The position numbers were made by a program, and so were the translations under genes. The notes below the pieces were generated by a model. That model had not been told where the DNA came from, did no database searches, and worked only from the letters and a program-made list of their open reading frames with translations. A DNA stretch of 64,000 nucleotides from Meghimatium bilineatum. Its lineage: Eukaryota > Mollusca > Gastropoda > Stylommatophora > Philomycidae. The stretch covers positions 37,667,382 through 37,731,381 of the forward strand of contig CM067318.1 in assembly GCA_034231615.1 (NCBI GenBank). The letters run 5' to 3'. Below, in pieces: positions 42,823 through 56,085 of this stretch (position 1 is its first letter; each line of letters starts with the position of its first letter).

Positions 42823-43816
42823 CTACATGCTGTGCAGCTCAGAGGAACAATCAATTTTGAAATGTACCAATGTGTGGTATCTATGGAAGCAGGGGTAGGG
42901 GCACAGAGTGACCTGACATGCTGCGCACACGTACTGAGTCTGGTGACACTTCTTTGACCGATCTGAACAGACTACACAGTCAGGAAGCGCAGGCTTGCCA
43001 CTGGACAACTGTTTAGGATTTATAGCAATATGGTGTGTTGGTCCTATTGCCAATCATGCTTTCATCGATACTGATTTCTTTGGAGAGGCCATAATACTGT
43101 TGGAACAGAGGAATAAGTTTGTCAACAAACCCCTGTATCTTGAACGCCTTGCTGTGACCCGGTTGCCCTCGTGCAACAGCTGTTGTGTTGTCTACAAGGT
43201 GCAGGAATGAAAGAATAGCTAAAAATCTATTCCTACTCATGATATTCCTGAACCCATGCATCTTGATGAGACCATCATTAGACCAATACAATTCAAAGGA
43301 GGAACGTTTGGTCAGTCCCATCAAGAGCACCAAAGCAACAAAAGCTGTCATCTCATCAGTTGTGACTTCCTTCCACATCTTCACACGAGATGCATTGCCG
43401 GCGGCCTGTCCCTTCGAATCACTAACCTGCTTAGCGTAACAATTAGTTTCAGTTACCAACATGTTCACAATATCATCTGTAATAAACAGACGAAACACGT
43501 CTACCGCACTAATGTCATCAGCTAAGCCTAAAGGTCCAACAACTTCATCGAAGTTGCTAAGCCAATCATGGCTATACCCCGAAGGAACACTAGAATTTCC
43601 AACAATTTCTTCTTCCAATATGTCGTCATCGGCCACGCTGCGAACTGAATCAGTATCACTATTATCTCTATCTAACAACACATCATCTATTGGAGCGATA
43701 TCTGCATCTGTTAACGGCACACTTACCTCCTCATCCGAATCGAGATCCATTACGAACGCAAAATAAATTGTATCCATTGTAGGCCTAGGTTGCTGTCGGA
43801 AAATGCGATGGAACAA
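42823..43816 (-). pseudogene. piggyBac transposase, internally deleted
   Basis: On the - strand, 43816-43013 encodes 267 residues. An acidic N-terminus (MDLDSDEEVSVPLTDADIAP) leads to the DDE_Tnp_1_7 start with FRLFITDDIVNMLVTETNCY, FVALVLLMGLTKRSSFELYW, SRNRFLAILSFLHLVDN and the first catalytic Asp in LSKEISIDESMIGNRT. It then breaks at CYKS-stop. In another frame (from about 43030 to 42823) follows PDCVVCSDRSKKCHQTQYVC with CAACQVTLCPYPCFHRYH, the C-terminal Cys-rich zinc-binding domain. The segment with the remaining catalytic Asp residues (about 270 residues in relatives) is gone, so the protein cannot catalyse transposition. Confidence 0.9.
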
Positions 43817-44033
43817 TGTCTGGACACTACTGTAAATTATATCAAATAGACAGGGCGGACGTGAACTGGTACCGGCTTCGATTGCGCATGCCCTGAACTA
43901 CATACATGCTGTGATTAGGCTGTTGTAGGCCTATTTGGCACAATGTCTCATTGAGCGAGTGCACTTGACAATGGTAAACAGCAGCCATCTTTTTTTTGTC
44001 AATCAGACTTAACGACGGCGCGGTGAAGGTTAA

Positions 44034-46469
44034 ATCAAAAATTAAATAAAAATGGAGGACATGTCCAATAGTTTTATAATTTATTTAAAAGGAAGGGGAG
44101 GGGGCAGTTTCACATCTATACTAGTGTCTGGTGTCAAATATAATGTTCTATATTTCTGGGGAGAGAGGGTGTGAAAGCTTAAAACCCCTCCATCCTCCCT
44201 CTGTATCAACTGTCTTATTGAAGTCTTAGTGAAGTGTCATTTTGTATTCATAGTAATATTAATCAAACATAGACTGACTTCACAATATTCAGTATTCAGA
44301 ATGTCACTAACAGTTTGAAATATCTAATTAACTTTTGCATATGTCCTACTCTATAATCAAATTTGCATGCTGTTCAAGTACTTAAATGCTTGCTCAGACA
44401 GTTGTTGCTTTGGCCCCCAGGAATTATAAATGATTAGCTCTTACTTTTTATGTACAATAGGGTAGTTTTTTCCAGAACTTTATTTCATATCCAGAGAATT
44501 TTAGCGGTATGCAGTGCTTTGAGACATCTCCTACCTGTGGTAAATTTTAGGATCTTTCTCACTTTTCTACATTTTCGTGCCATGCAGAGTTGGAGTCATG
44601 AGTTTCAGCTCTACTTTCCTGTCAGAGGTTCCCATAGAAACTCAGTCTTAGGCCATGATTTGTGAGATGGGTGTGGCAGTCAGCTGTGTAATCCTCTGCA
44701 TCCAGGCAGAAAGTATGCAGCACTAACATGTTTTCCTGATTCTGCGCTCTCCTAGGGAAATATCAGTATTGCACTTCATGCTGGAACAACTAGATCAGCT
44801 CTAGCCATGACCGTGATCCCAGTGGTCAAAGTATAAGCCTTTACAATTTCCGGTACACATTTAATGTTTAAAATTTCCATATGATTTTCCTGCTCTGCCG
44901 TAATGTATATAAAAATAACTATAAATATGGAAGTTTTAGTGGATTACCGGCAGAAGAGATCTGCTTAGTAGTTTGTTGTAGCCGCATGTCGGGGATATGG
45001 TGTTAATTTAAGGAATGAAATTGCAGTTTGTTAATAAACTTTTAAAATGCTATTAAATTATCATTAATGACAACCTCATGTCATTATCAACATTAATTTA
45101 TTTCTTATTTTGGTTTTCAAATGAATAAACATTGAAAATCCACTCTTACAGAAATATGTAGAAACAAAGGAGAATAGAAGTATGTACCATAAATATATAT
45201 ATATTGGATGTTTACATAGTCACTGAGCACTTATTTCCATTGATGGTGATACTATGTCATGTGAAGTGTGCGTATTGAGTGCAGATCTGTATGACCTCAT
45301 CACACAGTTAAGTTATCTACACTCTGTACAATTATATATATATATATATATATAAAAGCAGTTTAAAAAATTGATTTTCAGTAAAAGTCGAATGAAATTG
45401 TTTTAAAAATAAATATTGTGTGTAGTTTAATATTTCAGCCAACAACCTCTAAGAAAAATCCTACATGACTCATTGGTTGGAAACCCACATAACAAGTTAT
45501 CATTTTTAATGGGATAAACGTAGTACGTAAACAGGCTCGCATGTACGATGCAACATGGGTGGAATACAAATTAACGCACATTGCAGTTGTGCACATTCCA
45601 AGGTTATGAGATAACTAAGATCATTAAAATATTCTGAGCAGAATGTCTTGGAAACAGGTAGATTCCAGGCTCAAGCGAATCACCTGGCTAACACCTAATC
45701 TCAGACTATGTACGATTGCTATAGAAATAAGTGCACCCAGACATACAATTTAGGCCTATATGTTGTTATATAATTAGAATGAGTATGTATTAGGTAAGAC
45801 AGACAGTGAAAACAAAATCAAGCATAGTGTTAGATAAACTGAGTATATATTACGTGGGATCTGAATTAACATGAAGCTTTGATGGCATAGAAAAGAAACA
45901 AATGAAAATATGTTCCTAGTGTATTATTTGTACTGATATATATATATATATATATAATCAATTTGGTAGAGAAATTGTTGGAAATTGATAAATTATAGCT
46001 GTTGAGATTAGGTGTATAGTGTATATGAATCAATAACTATCAATGACATTGTAAACTTAAAACTAACACTGCAAAATTGACAGTGTGATTAGTAACAATT
46101 GATGCATAGATAACATTGACAGCATGACTTGCAACCATTTTTGACTTGTTTATATTGTACTGCATGTTTTGGTTGTTCTAATACAAACAAATAATGAACC
46201 CACATGGTGACTGTGCATGAATAACTAATGTCTCCTAATGCCAAGTTCTATATAATCGATATTCTAATATCGGTTCTTTCCCTGATTGCGTGCCTACCAC
46301 ATATTTCACCTGTAATTACGGAATATGAACAAAATTATATATTATGCGCACATTAATTCCCAGTGTGTTATTGTGTGTACAACTGACGTGCCATTATTGA
46401 CATACAGTGAATGAAATGACCTCCTTAGCAGACCATGTCGCCAGAAAAAACCAAATGGCTAATGTTAGC
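44034..46469. other. Intron 1, no gene; TA microsatellites
   Basis: Contains (TA)n at about 45335-45353 and 45937-45956 and short G-rich patches near 44095 and 44160. No recognisable transposon or exon. Confidence 0.45.
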
Positions 46470-46800
46470 GGAAATTAAATTATGTCACAAATGTGCATCA
46501 GAGTAGAAAGGGTGATCCTGGTGTTGGGGGATGTGGTTGGGGGGGGGGGGGATTTAGATCTAGTTCTAACCCAATCACTCCCCACCCAAAATTATATAGA
46601 TCTGTATCTAAAAGGGAGAAAGAAACTGTGATTATGACACTATTTAGTGCCACAAATGCGCATCGGAGGAGAACTGATGATCCTAGAGTTTAGCAGGTGG
46701 AGTTTTAGGGTAGGATTAGATCTAATTCTAACCCTAGCACCCTCCCCCTAAACTATATACATCTGTATCTCAAGGGAGACAAAAGCTTTGTTTCTTCCTT
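46470..46800. repeat. ~185-bp diverged tandem duplication
   Basis: CACAAATGTGCATCAGAGTA, then GGTGATCCT, TAGATCTAGTTCTAACCC, AAATTATATAGATCTGTATC and TAAAAGGGAG (46485-46618) recur as CACAAATGCGCATCGGAGGA, TGATGATCCT, TAGATCTAATTCTAACCC, AACTATATACATCTGTATCT and CAAGGGAG (46650-46780). Confidence 0.75.
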
Positions 46801-47429
46801 ATCATTCAAAAGTAAAAGGTATCAATATGGCAGCCATTTCGTTAAAATAATTAAATCAGCAGAGTGACATCACAAACTGCTAAAAAATTATGACTGGACA
46901 ATAGTTTAAAAACTATGACTGCTGGTAGGCACTCGTTCAGGGAAAAGACCCTAATGTCTGTGAATTCTATGGTTGGCTAATTTCACATTAGTTCACATTT
47001 CATCCTTGTTTACATTCTTTTCTTTTGGCATTGTCAGAAAGTAGCGAAATTAAGAAACCATTACAATTGATAATATGGTAGATAAGGCTTTGCTGTGGTA
47101 TTTTTTTAGCGTAAATGAAACTGTAGCAAAACATCTTCTATTCCACTTTTATAGTGTTTTTGAAGACCTTATCAGTATGTTGGGAGAGGGGGGGGGGGGG
47201 GTGGGCCGCTAAGGGAATGATGGGTAAGTTGAGTGGATTACTCACTTTGTACTTTCTTTGAAATTAATACTAAATATCGTATTATATTTTCCTAAAGACC
47301 ACAGATGCTTGAACTCTACATCTCCATCCTTTATATACAGGCTTTCTAGAATGTCCCTATGATGTCCTGCAATCTAGCCATCAATGTCCACAACAGTTGC
47401 ATCCATGAGATGATTTTGCACCATCAACT
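46801..47429. other. Intron 1, no feature recognised
   Basis: Includes a G-run at about 47189-47200; no coding motif. Confidence 0.45.
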
Positions 47430-48010
47430 TTTTCCCAGGGAAGTGCCTTGATCTAGGTGTGTGTACACACATGGATCATAACAATAGGGATGTAAAAGAT
47501 TGGGTTGTGTACATCTTTCATTGATTTGGTGGTTCTTTTTATCTTGTTTAAATACTCCAATATTGATGACAACTGTCTTTTGAGACCACATGAGTAGCTC
47601 TCTTGGAGTCTGGTGAAAGTACAAATCCCTGTTTAACTCCTTGTTTTATTTGTTGACAAGGGCCAAATTCATTCTCTACTCTTATTGTTGCTGTTTGTTG
47701 CCAGTATATGTTCTTGATCATTCTTATACCTTAATGTAGATTTTCATATTCTCTAGCATGTTTATAAATTTCCTATGTTTAACTTTATCAAATGCCTTCG
47801 TGTAGTCTATAAAACAGAGGTACAACTATGTTTTTGTGTCTATAGACCTCACCATTATTGTTCTCAAAGTATATATAGCATTATTGGTACCTTTGCCTTC
47901 TACAAAGCCACACTGTTCTGGATTTATTTCTGTTTTTATTTTGTTTCTCACTCTCTTAACGATGATTATAAGTATTTTTATTATTTGACTCATGAGGCAA
48001 ATTTTTGTCT
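47430..48010 (-). mobile_element. LINE reverse-transcriptase core fragment
   Basis: The - strand reads INPEQCGFVEGKGTNNAIYT, then YLCFIDYTKAFDKVKHRKF, then IKNIYWQQTATIRVENEFGP and IKQGVKQGFVLSP. These are RT palm/finger blocks of RTE/L1-like LINEs ('QFGF..G.GT..AI', 'F.D(Y/L).KAFD.V', 'GV.QG..LSP'). It is one of only two places here where RT core sequence survives at length. At least one frameshift; the (F/Y)ADD box is not reached. Confidence 0.8.
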
Positions 48011-48377
48011 CCTTGTACTTCCCATTTATCAAGTACAATGTCCCATGTTTTCAAGTCTTTTAAATTTGAAGCAGAACCATGGACAACCAACATCTCTGGC
48101 ACTAATAGCAAGCTGTTGATATAAAATACCGTTAGAAGCTTCCCTTCTTCATGTGCCGAACATCACTTAATCATCTCAGACAAGGTTCATTTAGAAGAGA
48201 GCACAAGTTTGGAATATTTCCTAGCTTCAGAATCTTTTTGTGTCATGGTATTGCCTGCTGATTAGGAGGATGCTCTCTTACTCTGAAAGTGAAATAAGTT
48301 ATACCAATACTGTCAGCACTTGTCATACAATTTGGTATGGAAAACAAAATGGTGTGATTTGGTGTAATTTGTCAATG
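48011..48377. other. Intron 1, no feature recognised
   Basis: No recognised motif; possibly a further eroded part of the adjacent LINE. Confidence 0.4.
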
Positions 48378-48521
48378 CGTCTTCTTCTGCATTCACTCTT
48401 TGATAACCAACATGAAAGTTTGTTTGATTTCCGCTGGGGAGTGTGACATACATTGTGCTGCCAGTTTACAGCATAACTGCATTATTTGCACCTCAGAAGA
48501 CTCAGCACATCTGTTTTTGAC
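48378..48521 (-). mobile_element. SINE (family C-like), diverged
   Basis: CTTCTTCTGCATTCACTCT tail complement, then GATTTCCGCTGGGGAG, CATTGTGCTGCCAGTTTACA and ACTCAGCACATCTG, mixing family A tail and family C body blocks. Confidence 0.5.
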
Positions 48522-49314
48522 ATACCGTCGGTTCGTATAGTCTTCCCTAGCCTGTGACAGCCTTCCTGTCTGTCGCCAGGCTACGGATGTGTATCGACTC
48601 TTCACCATGAAGGTTTATCACTCCATGTGCCCTTGGATTTTTCAGGTCAAAACATATCCCTGGGTGGCAGTCTCAGAGGAGGTGATAATCAGGGATGTAG
48701 GTTTTGGTTAACTGCATCTATCTTGCATGAGGTGTTCTGTTGCCAGTGAATTTGTCACGCATAAGTAGATATATTATTCCTGTGCCTATCGGGTACTGAA
48801 CATGTTATCGTCTATGAGTATGCATCCTGTATAAGAAAAACTTGATAGTATAGTTTGGCCCGAGTCTGTTCACCCTCTTAGCCAAGGTGTTATTTACTGA
48901 CATCGTAAATCCCTCGTCCAAGTTTGAGTTAGTATACATGTTTAGGAGCACCAGGTACTAGAAGCTTGTTCTTGATGGCATCAAATCTGACCTCAGTTTT
49001 AAACATACTATTAGTCAGATTTAATCTGTAGGGAGATGTTTTACTATAATTTTATCTACATTGATTTAACTGCCTATAACTGCACTCATATTATCAAATA
49101 TAATTTTAGCAAAACATGATTTACAGAAATACCGGTAGTTAAAAATGATAAATTACAGCTTACGGCAATCAATTATGTTATCGTTATTTCCTAACAATGC
49201 CTCTGATTGTGTGTGCTTCTGTCTAATGTGAGTGCACTAGAAGTTCAGACTGTGTTATACAGTAAACCCTCTACTAATGTGTGTGCTCCATTCCCTTGAA
49301 TGTTATTTGTGTAG
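48522..49314. other. End of intron 1
   Basis: No repeat recognised. It ends with TTATTTGTGTAG at 49303-49314, the acceptor of exon 2, with a moderately pyrimidine-rich stretch upstream (CTCCATTCCCTTGAATG). Confidence 0.5.
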
Positions 49315-49389
49315 ATTTTCACAAGTTAACCACGATGGTGAAGATGACGCAGAGAGACGCCGCCGAGAGAGGAGAGAAGCAAGATTAAG
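49315..49389 (+). CDS. Coding exon 2 of caldesmon-like gene
   Basis: After acceptor GTGTAG the exon completes the split Glu codon and reads EFSQVNHDGEDDAERRRRER followed by REARL and two bases of an Arg codon. The core DDAERRRRERREARLRQ is the strongest match to the caldesmon N-terminal head (EEEAARERRRRARQERLRQ). Two donors are possible. A GC donor, TTAAG|GCAAGA at 49390, keeps phase 2 and fits the next exon; it matches the AG|GCAAGT consensus of GC-AG introns. A weak GT donor, GATGT|GTAGAA at 49398/49399, is also phase 2 and would add three codons. Without splicing the frame stops at 49400-49402 (TAG). Confidence 0.7.
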
Positions 49390-50223
49390 GCAAGATGTGT
49401 AGAATTCATTGTTAATCACCATTAATATAAATAGGAAGCATGGAGGGAATATAGAAAAAAATCATAAGACAGTAGACAGGATTTGAACCTGGTCCATTCA
49501 GCTGGCAACTATTCGCCTCGCAACTTGAGTCAAAGCTTTCCAAATTTGACCACGCCATATCTCTTCAAAAAAAAAAAGATGTGACTGTAGTTAAGACTTC
49601 CAACATGTGCCAAATGATACAGACTCATAGTAACTTGAGAATATTGAATTAGGAAAAAGTTGACTCATGTTTTGAGGTGAATAGGTGCCAACTGATCGGA
49701 ATTGGCTCAAATTCCATCTACTGCTTTCTGATTGCTAATCACCGGTCATTCTGTCTGTGTGAACAATTTATCTGCGATTAGTATAAGATATTGCTATGTC
49801 CTGCTGCTATAGACATATTGATTTCTTTATTATGTTGTGTCAGTCTCTTGTGATTCACACATAAATCAAGTGTATCATCCGACAAATATCTATAGAAGCA
49901 CTTATCTCTGGCAATGAAAATATTTCACTTAGATGGCAAAAAATGGATTCAAAAGTTGGAGAGGTTTGACTTCAGTGGGTTCCCTAGATGTACTCTGACC
50001 TCTCAACAAATCATCACACTGATATTACCTCTCAGAACATATCATTCCTTAGAGCCTTCGAGGATCCCTCATGTACTCAGAAAAAAATTCACATATTAAT
50101 AAGAAGTTACTGTCTCTTGAATCTTTCATTAAATGTGTGTGCTCGCTTAATGGAAAATTACAGCAAATGGTTTAACTACTAGTCATGCAACCACCAGTTC
50201 TAAGTCTGCCTAACACTAGGATT
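49390..50223. other. Intron 2, left part
   Basis: No repeat or exon recognised apart from an A-run near 49567. Confidence 0.45.
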
Positions 50224-50375
50224 ACTTGTGCCTTTCACCCTGACATCCGATTTCAGCAAGGCGTGTGGGACACTTTGATATATTGAGCAGCCAACTACAC
50301 ACCCGAGCCGTTTTAGTGGCCTATTTTGACATGCATGACAGGTCACAGTGTTGTTCCTCTTTCAACCTCAGCAAT
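50224..50375 (-). mobile_element. SINE family A, 5' half, diverged
   Basis: TTGTGCCTTTCACCCTGACA, CCGATTTCAGCAAGGCGTG, CAGCCAACTACACACC and TTTGACATGCATGACAGGTC are diverged equivalents of family A antisense blocks. Confidence 0.65.
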
Positions 50376-51753
50376 ACATAATTTAGTGATTCTCATCTCC
50401 CATATGCTTTATTTATCAAGAGATTATGTATGTCATAAGATTATCTCAGTAGCCCAGGATCAGTGCAGAACTGTCAACAATATAGGGCCTAAGACCTTCT
50501 GGCTAATGGGAAATCAAGCTGTCTTAATGACTCCTATGACTATTCCTGTGAGTTTAATTGGTCATTATGATTATACTTTGTGGGACAGCCAATGAAAATC
50601 AAAGGCATATTCAAAGAATCATTTTAGAAGTTTTATTTTTCTATTAAGCAAAAAGTTTATTTCCTAGGGTCATGGTCAGTCAGATAAGCTACGGACCTCT
50701 GTTTTGAAGGTTATACTAATTGATATGCTACATCACAATAACAGTCAGTTGTAAACAAACATTGGTCAGATTTTTCATTACATTATATCTATTTTCAAGC
50801 TATACTATTGAAGATTATCTCCAATATATTATAACATTTGACATGCATTTCTCAAGAGCTCATAGTCAAATATTGAATAATTTGGAGACTACAGTTAAAC
50901 TGTGTAGAGTATGGTAGGTAATTGTTGAAGAAGAACAAATATAGAAAGGGTTAAACAGCAGTTTAACGTGTAACAATACATAAAATTGACATTTCAAGAG
51001 TTAAATAGCAGTTTAATGTGTTTTACAGGATAGACATTTCATCTTAAATTGTTTTCAATATTTACTAACTCAAAATTTGTAGAAAACTTATAGTACTTCA
51101 AGGGGCATCAGTCAGTGTTTCCATACAACCAAGCATACAATCCTGTAGTCTTCTCATTTGCTGTTTAACATGTCTACACAGCAAATCCAATTTTCTTAAT
51201 GAATGTTGCTGTATTTAAAAGTGCCTCAGTGCTCCCATACAGTTTTATGTGAATATCTGTCTCTGTGGGCCAGTGCTCTTCCCTTTACTTGTTTAGTGCA
51301 TACAGTCTTACAGGATGTGTTTTGTGGTCTGTGTTATCCCATAATATATCCTTGTATCTATAAAGTTCCATGGCAGCTCAACTCCCAGGGGGTGATGTTC
51401 ATTTGCACAATTTTTTACAGTATCTCTTATGAAGATGTATGCACTTTTCAACCACAGACATTAGTTCAATTTAGTTATACCAGTATTTTGTCCATCGAAA
51501 ATAGTATTAGTCATGCTTAGGTAGTCCTGTCAACATAATCTCGTAAAGTCAAGTATGATTTTCATCTTGTACTGTACAAGTGGTCTGAAGTAAACACTTT
51601 CGTCTACCTAAATGGAACTGGACACTTAAGAGAGTCAATAATAGTCACCCTTACCTAGATGTGGGTTTTTTTTTAATGAGTTTAATTATATTTTTTATGC
51701 ATATCGTTGAAGCTTCATGAATTGACAATATTTCCAGATTGAATAAATATAAC
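50376..51753. other. Intron 2, no feature recognised
   Basis: AT-rich. GTTAAACAGCAGTTTAACGTG (50950) and GTTAAATAGCAGTTTAATGTG (51000) form a short direct repeat about 50 bp apart, each with a small internal palindrome. Confidence 0.45.
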
Positions 51754-51905
51754 CCGCCGAAGACGGATGTGTCGGGCCATTGGCGCAAATAAAACGGCGA
51801 CACAACGCATTTCCATTTTCTGGACTGCATCCTGCTGGAAATCTAGCAGGACCATGATCCAGCTAGATCCAGTTGGAGTTTGAGAATGAACGCAGAAGAA
51901 GAAGA
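51754..51905 (+). mobile_element. SINE family B, full length
   Basis: CGCCGAAGACGGATGTGTCG, AAATAAAACGGCGACACAAC, GCATTTCCATTTTCTGGACT, GCATCCTGCTGGAAATCTAG and AGTTGGAGTTTGAGAATGAA, ending CGCAGAAGAAGAAG. TTGAATAAATATAA precedes it and TAAATATAAAC follows the tail, so ATAAATATAA is a likely target duplication. Confidence 0.9.
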
Positions 51906-52464
51906 ATAAATATAAACAAATAATGTTGCAATATATAGAAAAGTACATCATCATTCACAATAATTATCATCACCATCACTACTACCGCAACCACAGCCTT
52001 ATATGCGATTTTTTCAGTTGGGGAGGAAGTTTAATAAATAAAATACTTTTCACTTCTCTTTTTTGTGTGATAACCTATTTTCAAAGATAATGGCTGGAGT
52101 TGACAATAGTTAAGGGGGATGTACAGAAACTGCTTCATGAATGCCTACGGGATTGGAATACAGTGGTTGACGACACATCGAGGATGAGATTCAGCTAGAC
52201 AACAACAGACAGTTAAACAGAGGAGAGCTCATCAAAGATGATTAGCACAGTAGATGCCCATGCACAATAATTGCACGCACTATATCCAAAGAATTTTGTC
52301 CCAGACCATAAGGTAATAAGCGAATACGCCCTGCTATAACAATATTAGAGTCCTGTCATGTTTAAAGGGGCCTTCCTTGACAAGTATGTGCTTCATTCCT
52401 GTTGTTAATAAACAACAAAGAGGATGAGATAATTTTGTCTTTGGATGAAGGGGCATTGTTGTTT
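51906..52464. other. Intron 2, no feature recognised
   Basis: No motif recognised. Confidence 0.4.
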
Positions 52465-52670
52465 GAAGAACGACATGCGTTGTGTCATGGTTTACAGCTT
52501 TGCTGCAATATCTGCACTTTTCAACTTGGCACTTTTGCATGGCTTCTTGATCACTTTGACCCTCTATCGGTTGAGACAATAAACTCTACCCAAATACCTC
52601 CTCAGTCACCACTTATGACATGTATGGCAGGTAAGTTTTGCTATTCTTTCCTCCCCTCTTGTTCCTCTGT
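52465..52670 (-). mobile_element. SINE family A, diverged
   Basis: GACATGCGTTGTGTCATGGT, TTACAGCTTTGCTGCAATAT, CATGGCTTCTTGATCACTTT and CTCCTCAGTCACCACTTATG follow the reverse order of family A; the tail is absent. Confidence 0.75.
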
Positions 52671-52804
52671 AATATAGCTGTATTAGTATGGTTGAGTATG
52701 CTGCAGTGTTAGAATTCCGCTATTAGTTAATGGTTATTATTATGAACTCTATTAAGATGATTGTCATAATACAAATCCCACAATCTCTAAACCTCTTTCA
52801 ACAG
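52671..52804. other. End of intron 2
   Basis: Acceptor CTCTAAACCTCTTTCAACAG at 52785-52804 with a good pyrimidine tract. Confidence 0.6.
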
Positions 52805-52880
52805 AGAGGCTCCCGCTGAAGAGGACACAAGCAGTAGAAGGAATAGAAGAAGAGGAACGGAAGATGAGACTCCTGCTGAG
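52805..52880 (+). CDS. Coding exon 3 of caldesmon-like gene
   Basis: The first base completes an Arg codon, then EAPAEEDTSSRRNRRRGTED and ETPAE. It ends in phase 0 at GAG|GTACTG. It alternates acidic and basic clusters, and its core (E)DTSSRRNRRRGTEDE is closely mirrored by exon 4 (ETSSARSRRRRGGDEEE). A/G at the start offers several AG acceptors (CAG|AG|AG); only 52804/52805 keeps the frame with exon 2. The exon is 76 nt, followed by a 1.8-kb intron. Confidence 0.75.
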
Positions 52881-54660
<1,780 letters not shown>

Positions 54661-54711
54661 GAAACATCCAGTGCTAGAAGCCGGCGCAGAAGAGGGGGAG
54701 ATGAGGAGGAG
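54661..54711 (+). CDS. Coding exon 4 of caldesmon-like gene
   Basis: A 51-nt, phase 0-0 exon encoding ETSSARSRRRRGGDEEE between CAAATTACAG and GAG|GTATTA. Being a multiple of three with symmetrical phase, it could be skipped without changing the frame. Sequence and layout mirror the second half of exon 3, which suggests exon duplication. Confidence 0.75.
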
Positions 54712-55339
54712 GTATTAATCCGTTCTTTTTGTAGAAGGCCTCGATGTTGTCAACCATCTTGTAAAACCTTACTTGTGTACATATACTGCTTGTATTTAAC
54801 ACTTCTATTACATTAAATAACCACCCTAATATATGCGATCCTGGGTTCCCCCATAATCATTGCCTAATTAGAACTGCACACATATGTATATCACCTAATG
54901 GCATTGGATCAAAAGATATGAGCACATGTACCACTGGATCGAGACCGTTTGCAGTAAAAACCTCTGTACAGAAAGTAAACAAGACTTCATTCATTATATT
55001 TTTGATTATTGTAGGATTTTTGTTGGTCATTTTTTATACCTTTGGAGTCACATACCAAAAAAAGGCTAGGCTGACCAATGAAATCATGAAAATAGTAGCA
55101 AATAAACTTTTCAGGTCATGTTTCCTTTCTGTACGCAGCTCTTTACTGTAGCCTGGTCATGGCTAAATTAACAGCCTAATTAGATGCTTCTATGACATCA
55201 TTAAGGTAGAGATAACATCAGATGTCAAAATAAAGTAATAAAAACATGCAAAAGCAACATGATTAACAGCATGATTTTTTTAAAACCAAAGCAGACACAG
55301 AGTATACCTTTATGACTGTAAAAACATGCTAATCTGAAA
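54712..55339. other. Intron 4, left part
   Basis: No repeat recognised. A 77-codon open frame at 54918-55151 includes a hydrophobic stretch (FIIFLIIVGFLLVIFYTFGV) but has no splice context or homology; probably chance. Confidence 0.45.
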
Positions 55340-55985
55340 GACAGGTATGTGTTCCTAAAATAACACCAGACTTTGAAAATGTGTCCACTCAGGTTTACGT
55401 TGATTAATTATTGTTTACATGAGTGCTCATAATATGTAGGCCACTATACATCATTACGTCAGTCCTGCTAAAAATTGTAAACACATCTACTAATTATAAT
55501 CATAGCCCATTATCGTGAATTATGATGAACTATTTATTGCAAACTGTTCAAATGAAAGAGAAACTATAGTGTAACGTTGATTAAGTTACATATTACTAAA
55601 CCCAGAATTCCTTTAATAATTAGCATTCTACAAGTTGCTCTCCACACAAAATAAAAACACCATGGAAAAATATTACATCATCTGTGTTTTGCCAACTACC
55701 GAAACCCTTGGTACAAAAAACATATTGCCTAAGGGAAAAAGAGCCTTCTAAAATGACTGATTTTACTTTTCCAGTGATTTTCATATGTAATTAAGATCGT
55801 ACATTGTGTTTATGGTCAATGAAAATTATGGAAAAAGTCAAATGTGTTATTTTAGAAGGCCTTTATCCCCATTAACCAATATGTCTTATATAGTCGACAG
55901 TCATAAATATATTATGCTATTGAAATCCATGTGTATACACATTTCAAAGTTTGGTGTTATTTATGAACACATGCCAAAAGATGGA
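55340..55985. mobile_element. Inverted-repeat (foldback) region
   Basis: GTGTTCCTAAAATAACACCA with GACTTTGAAAATGTGT (about 55347-55384) has its complement at about 55937-55975 (ACACATTTCAAAGTTTGGTG then TTATTTATGAACAC). Inside lies a second hairpin. AAAAAGAGCCTTCTAAAATG plus ...CAGTGATTTTCAT (55736-55786) pairs with ATGAAAATTATGGAAAAAGT plus ...TTTTAGAAGGCCTTTATC (55818-55868). Nested inverted repeats suggest one or two MITE-like elements; no target duplication was identified. Confidence 0.55.
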
Positions 55986-56085
55986 CTAGGATATGTCATG
56001 AAATATGTGTAAATGAGTTATGCTTTTATTTAAAACCATGTCATGATACTAAATCAGCCGTTAGAAAAACAATATAGGGTTCTAT

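Larger units (their letters stand above)
42313..44029 (-). mobile_element. Defective piggyBac-family element, 1,717 bp
   Basis: Both ends are flanked by TTAA (42309-42312 and 44030-44033), the obligatory piggyBac target site. The termini CCTTTAGCAAGCCGG (left) and CCTTCACCGCGCCGTC (complement of right) form short imperfect inverted repeats starting CCTT. The internal - strand carries transposase N- and C-terminal regions with the centre deleted. It sits in intron 1, antisense to the host gene. The precise TTAA borders make this a well-delimited insertion, dead for transposition unless an active relative supplies transposase. Confidence 0.85.
39905..49314 (+). other. Intron 1 of caldesmon-like gene
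   Basis: Runs from GTGAGT (39905) to TTGTGTAG (49314). It contains SINEs, microsatellites, a 34-bp minisatellite, a defective piggyBac element and LINE fragments, listed separately. No additional coding exon with matching phase was recognised. Confidence 0.65.

Noticed and set aside
43185-43766. Plus-strand frames of 84-101 codons
   Set aside because: Antisense shadows of the piggyBac transposase remnant on the - strand.
54918-55151. 77-codon frame with a membrane-like segment
   Set aside because: Inside intron 4 of the host gene, with no splice sites or homology; probably chance.
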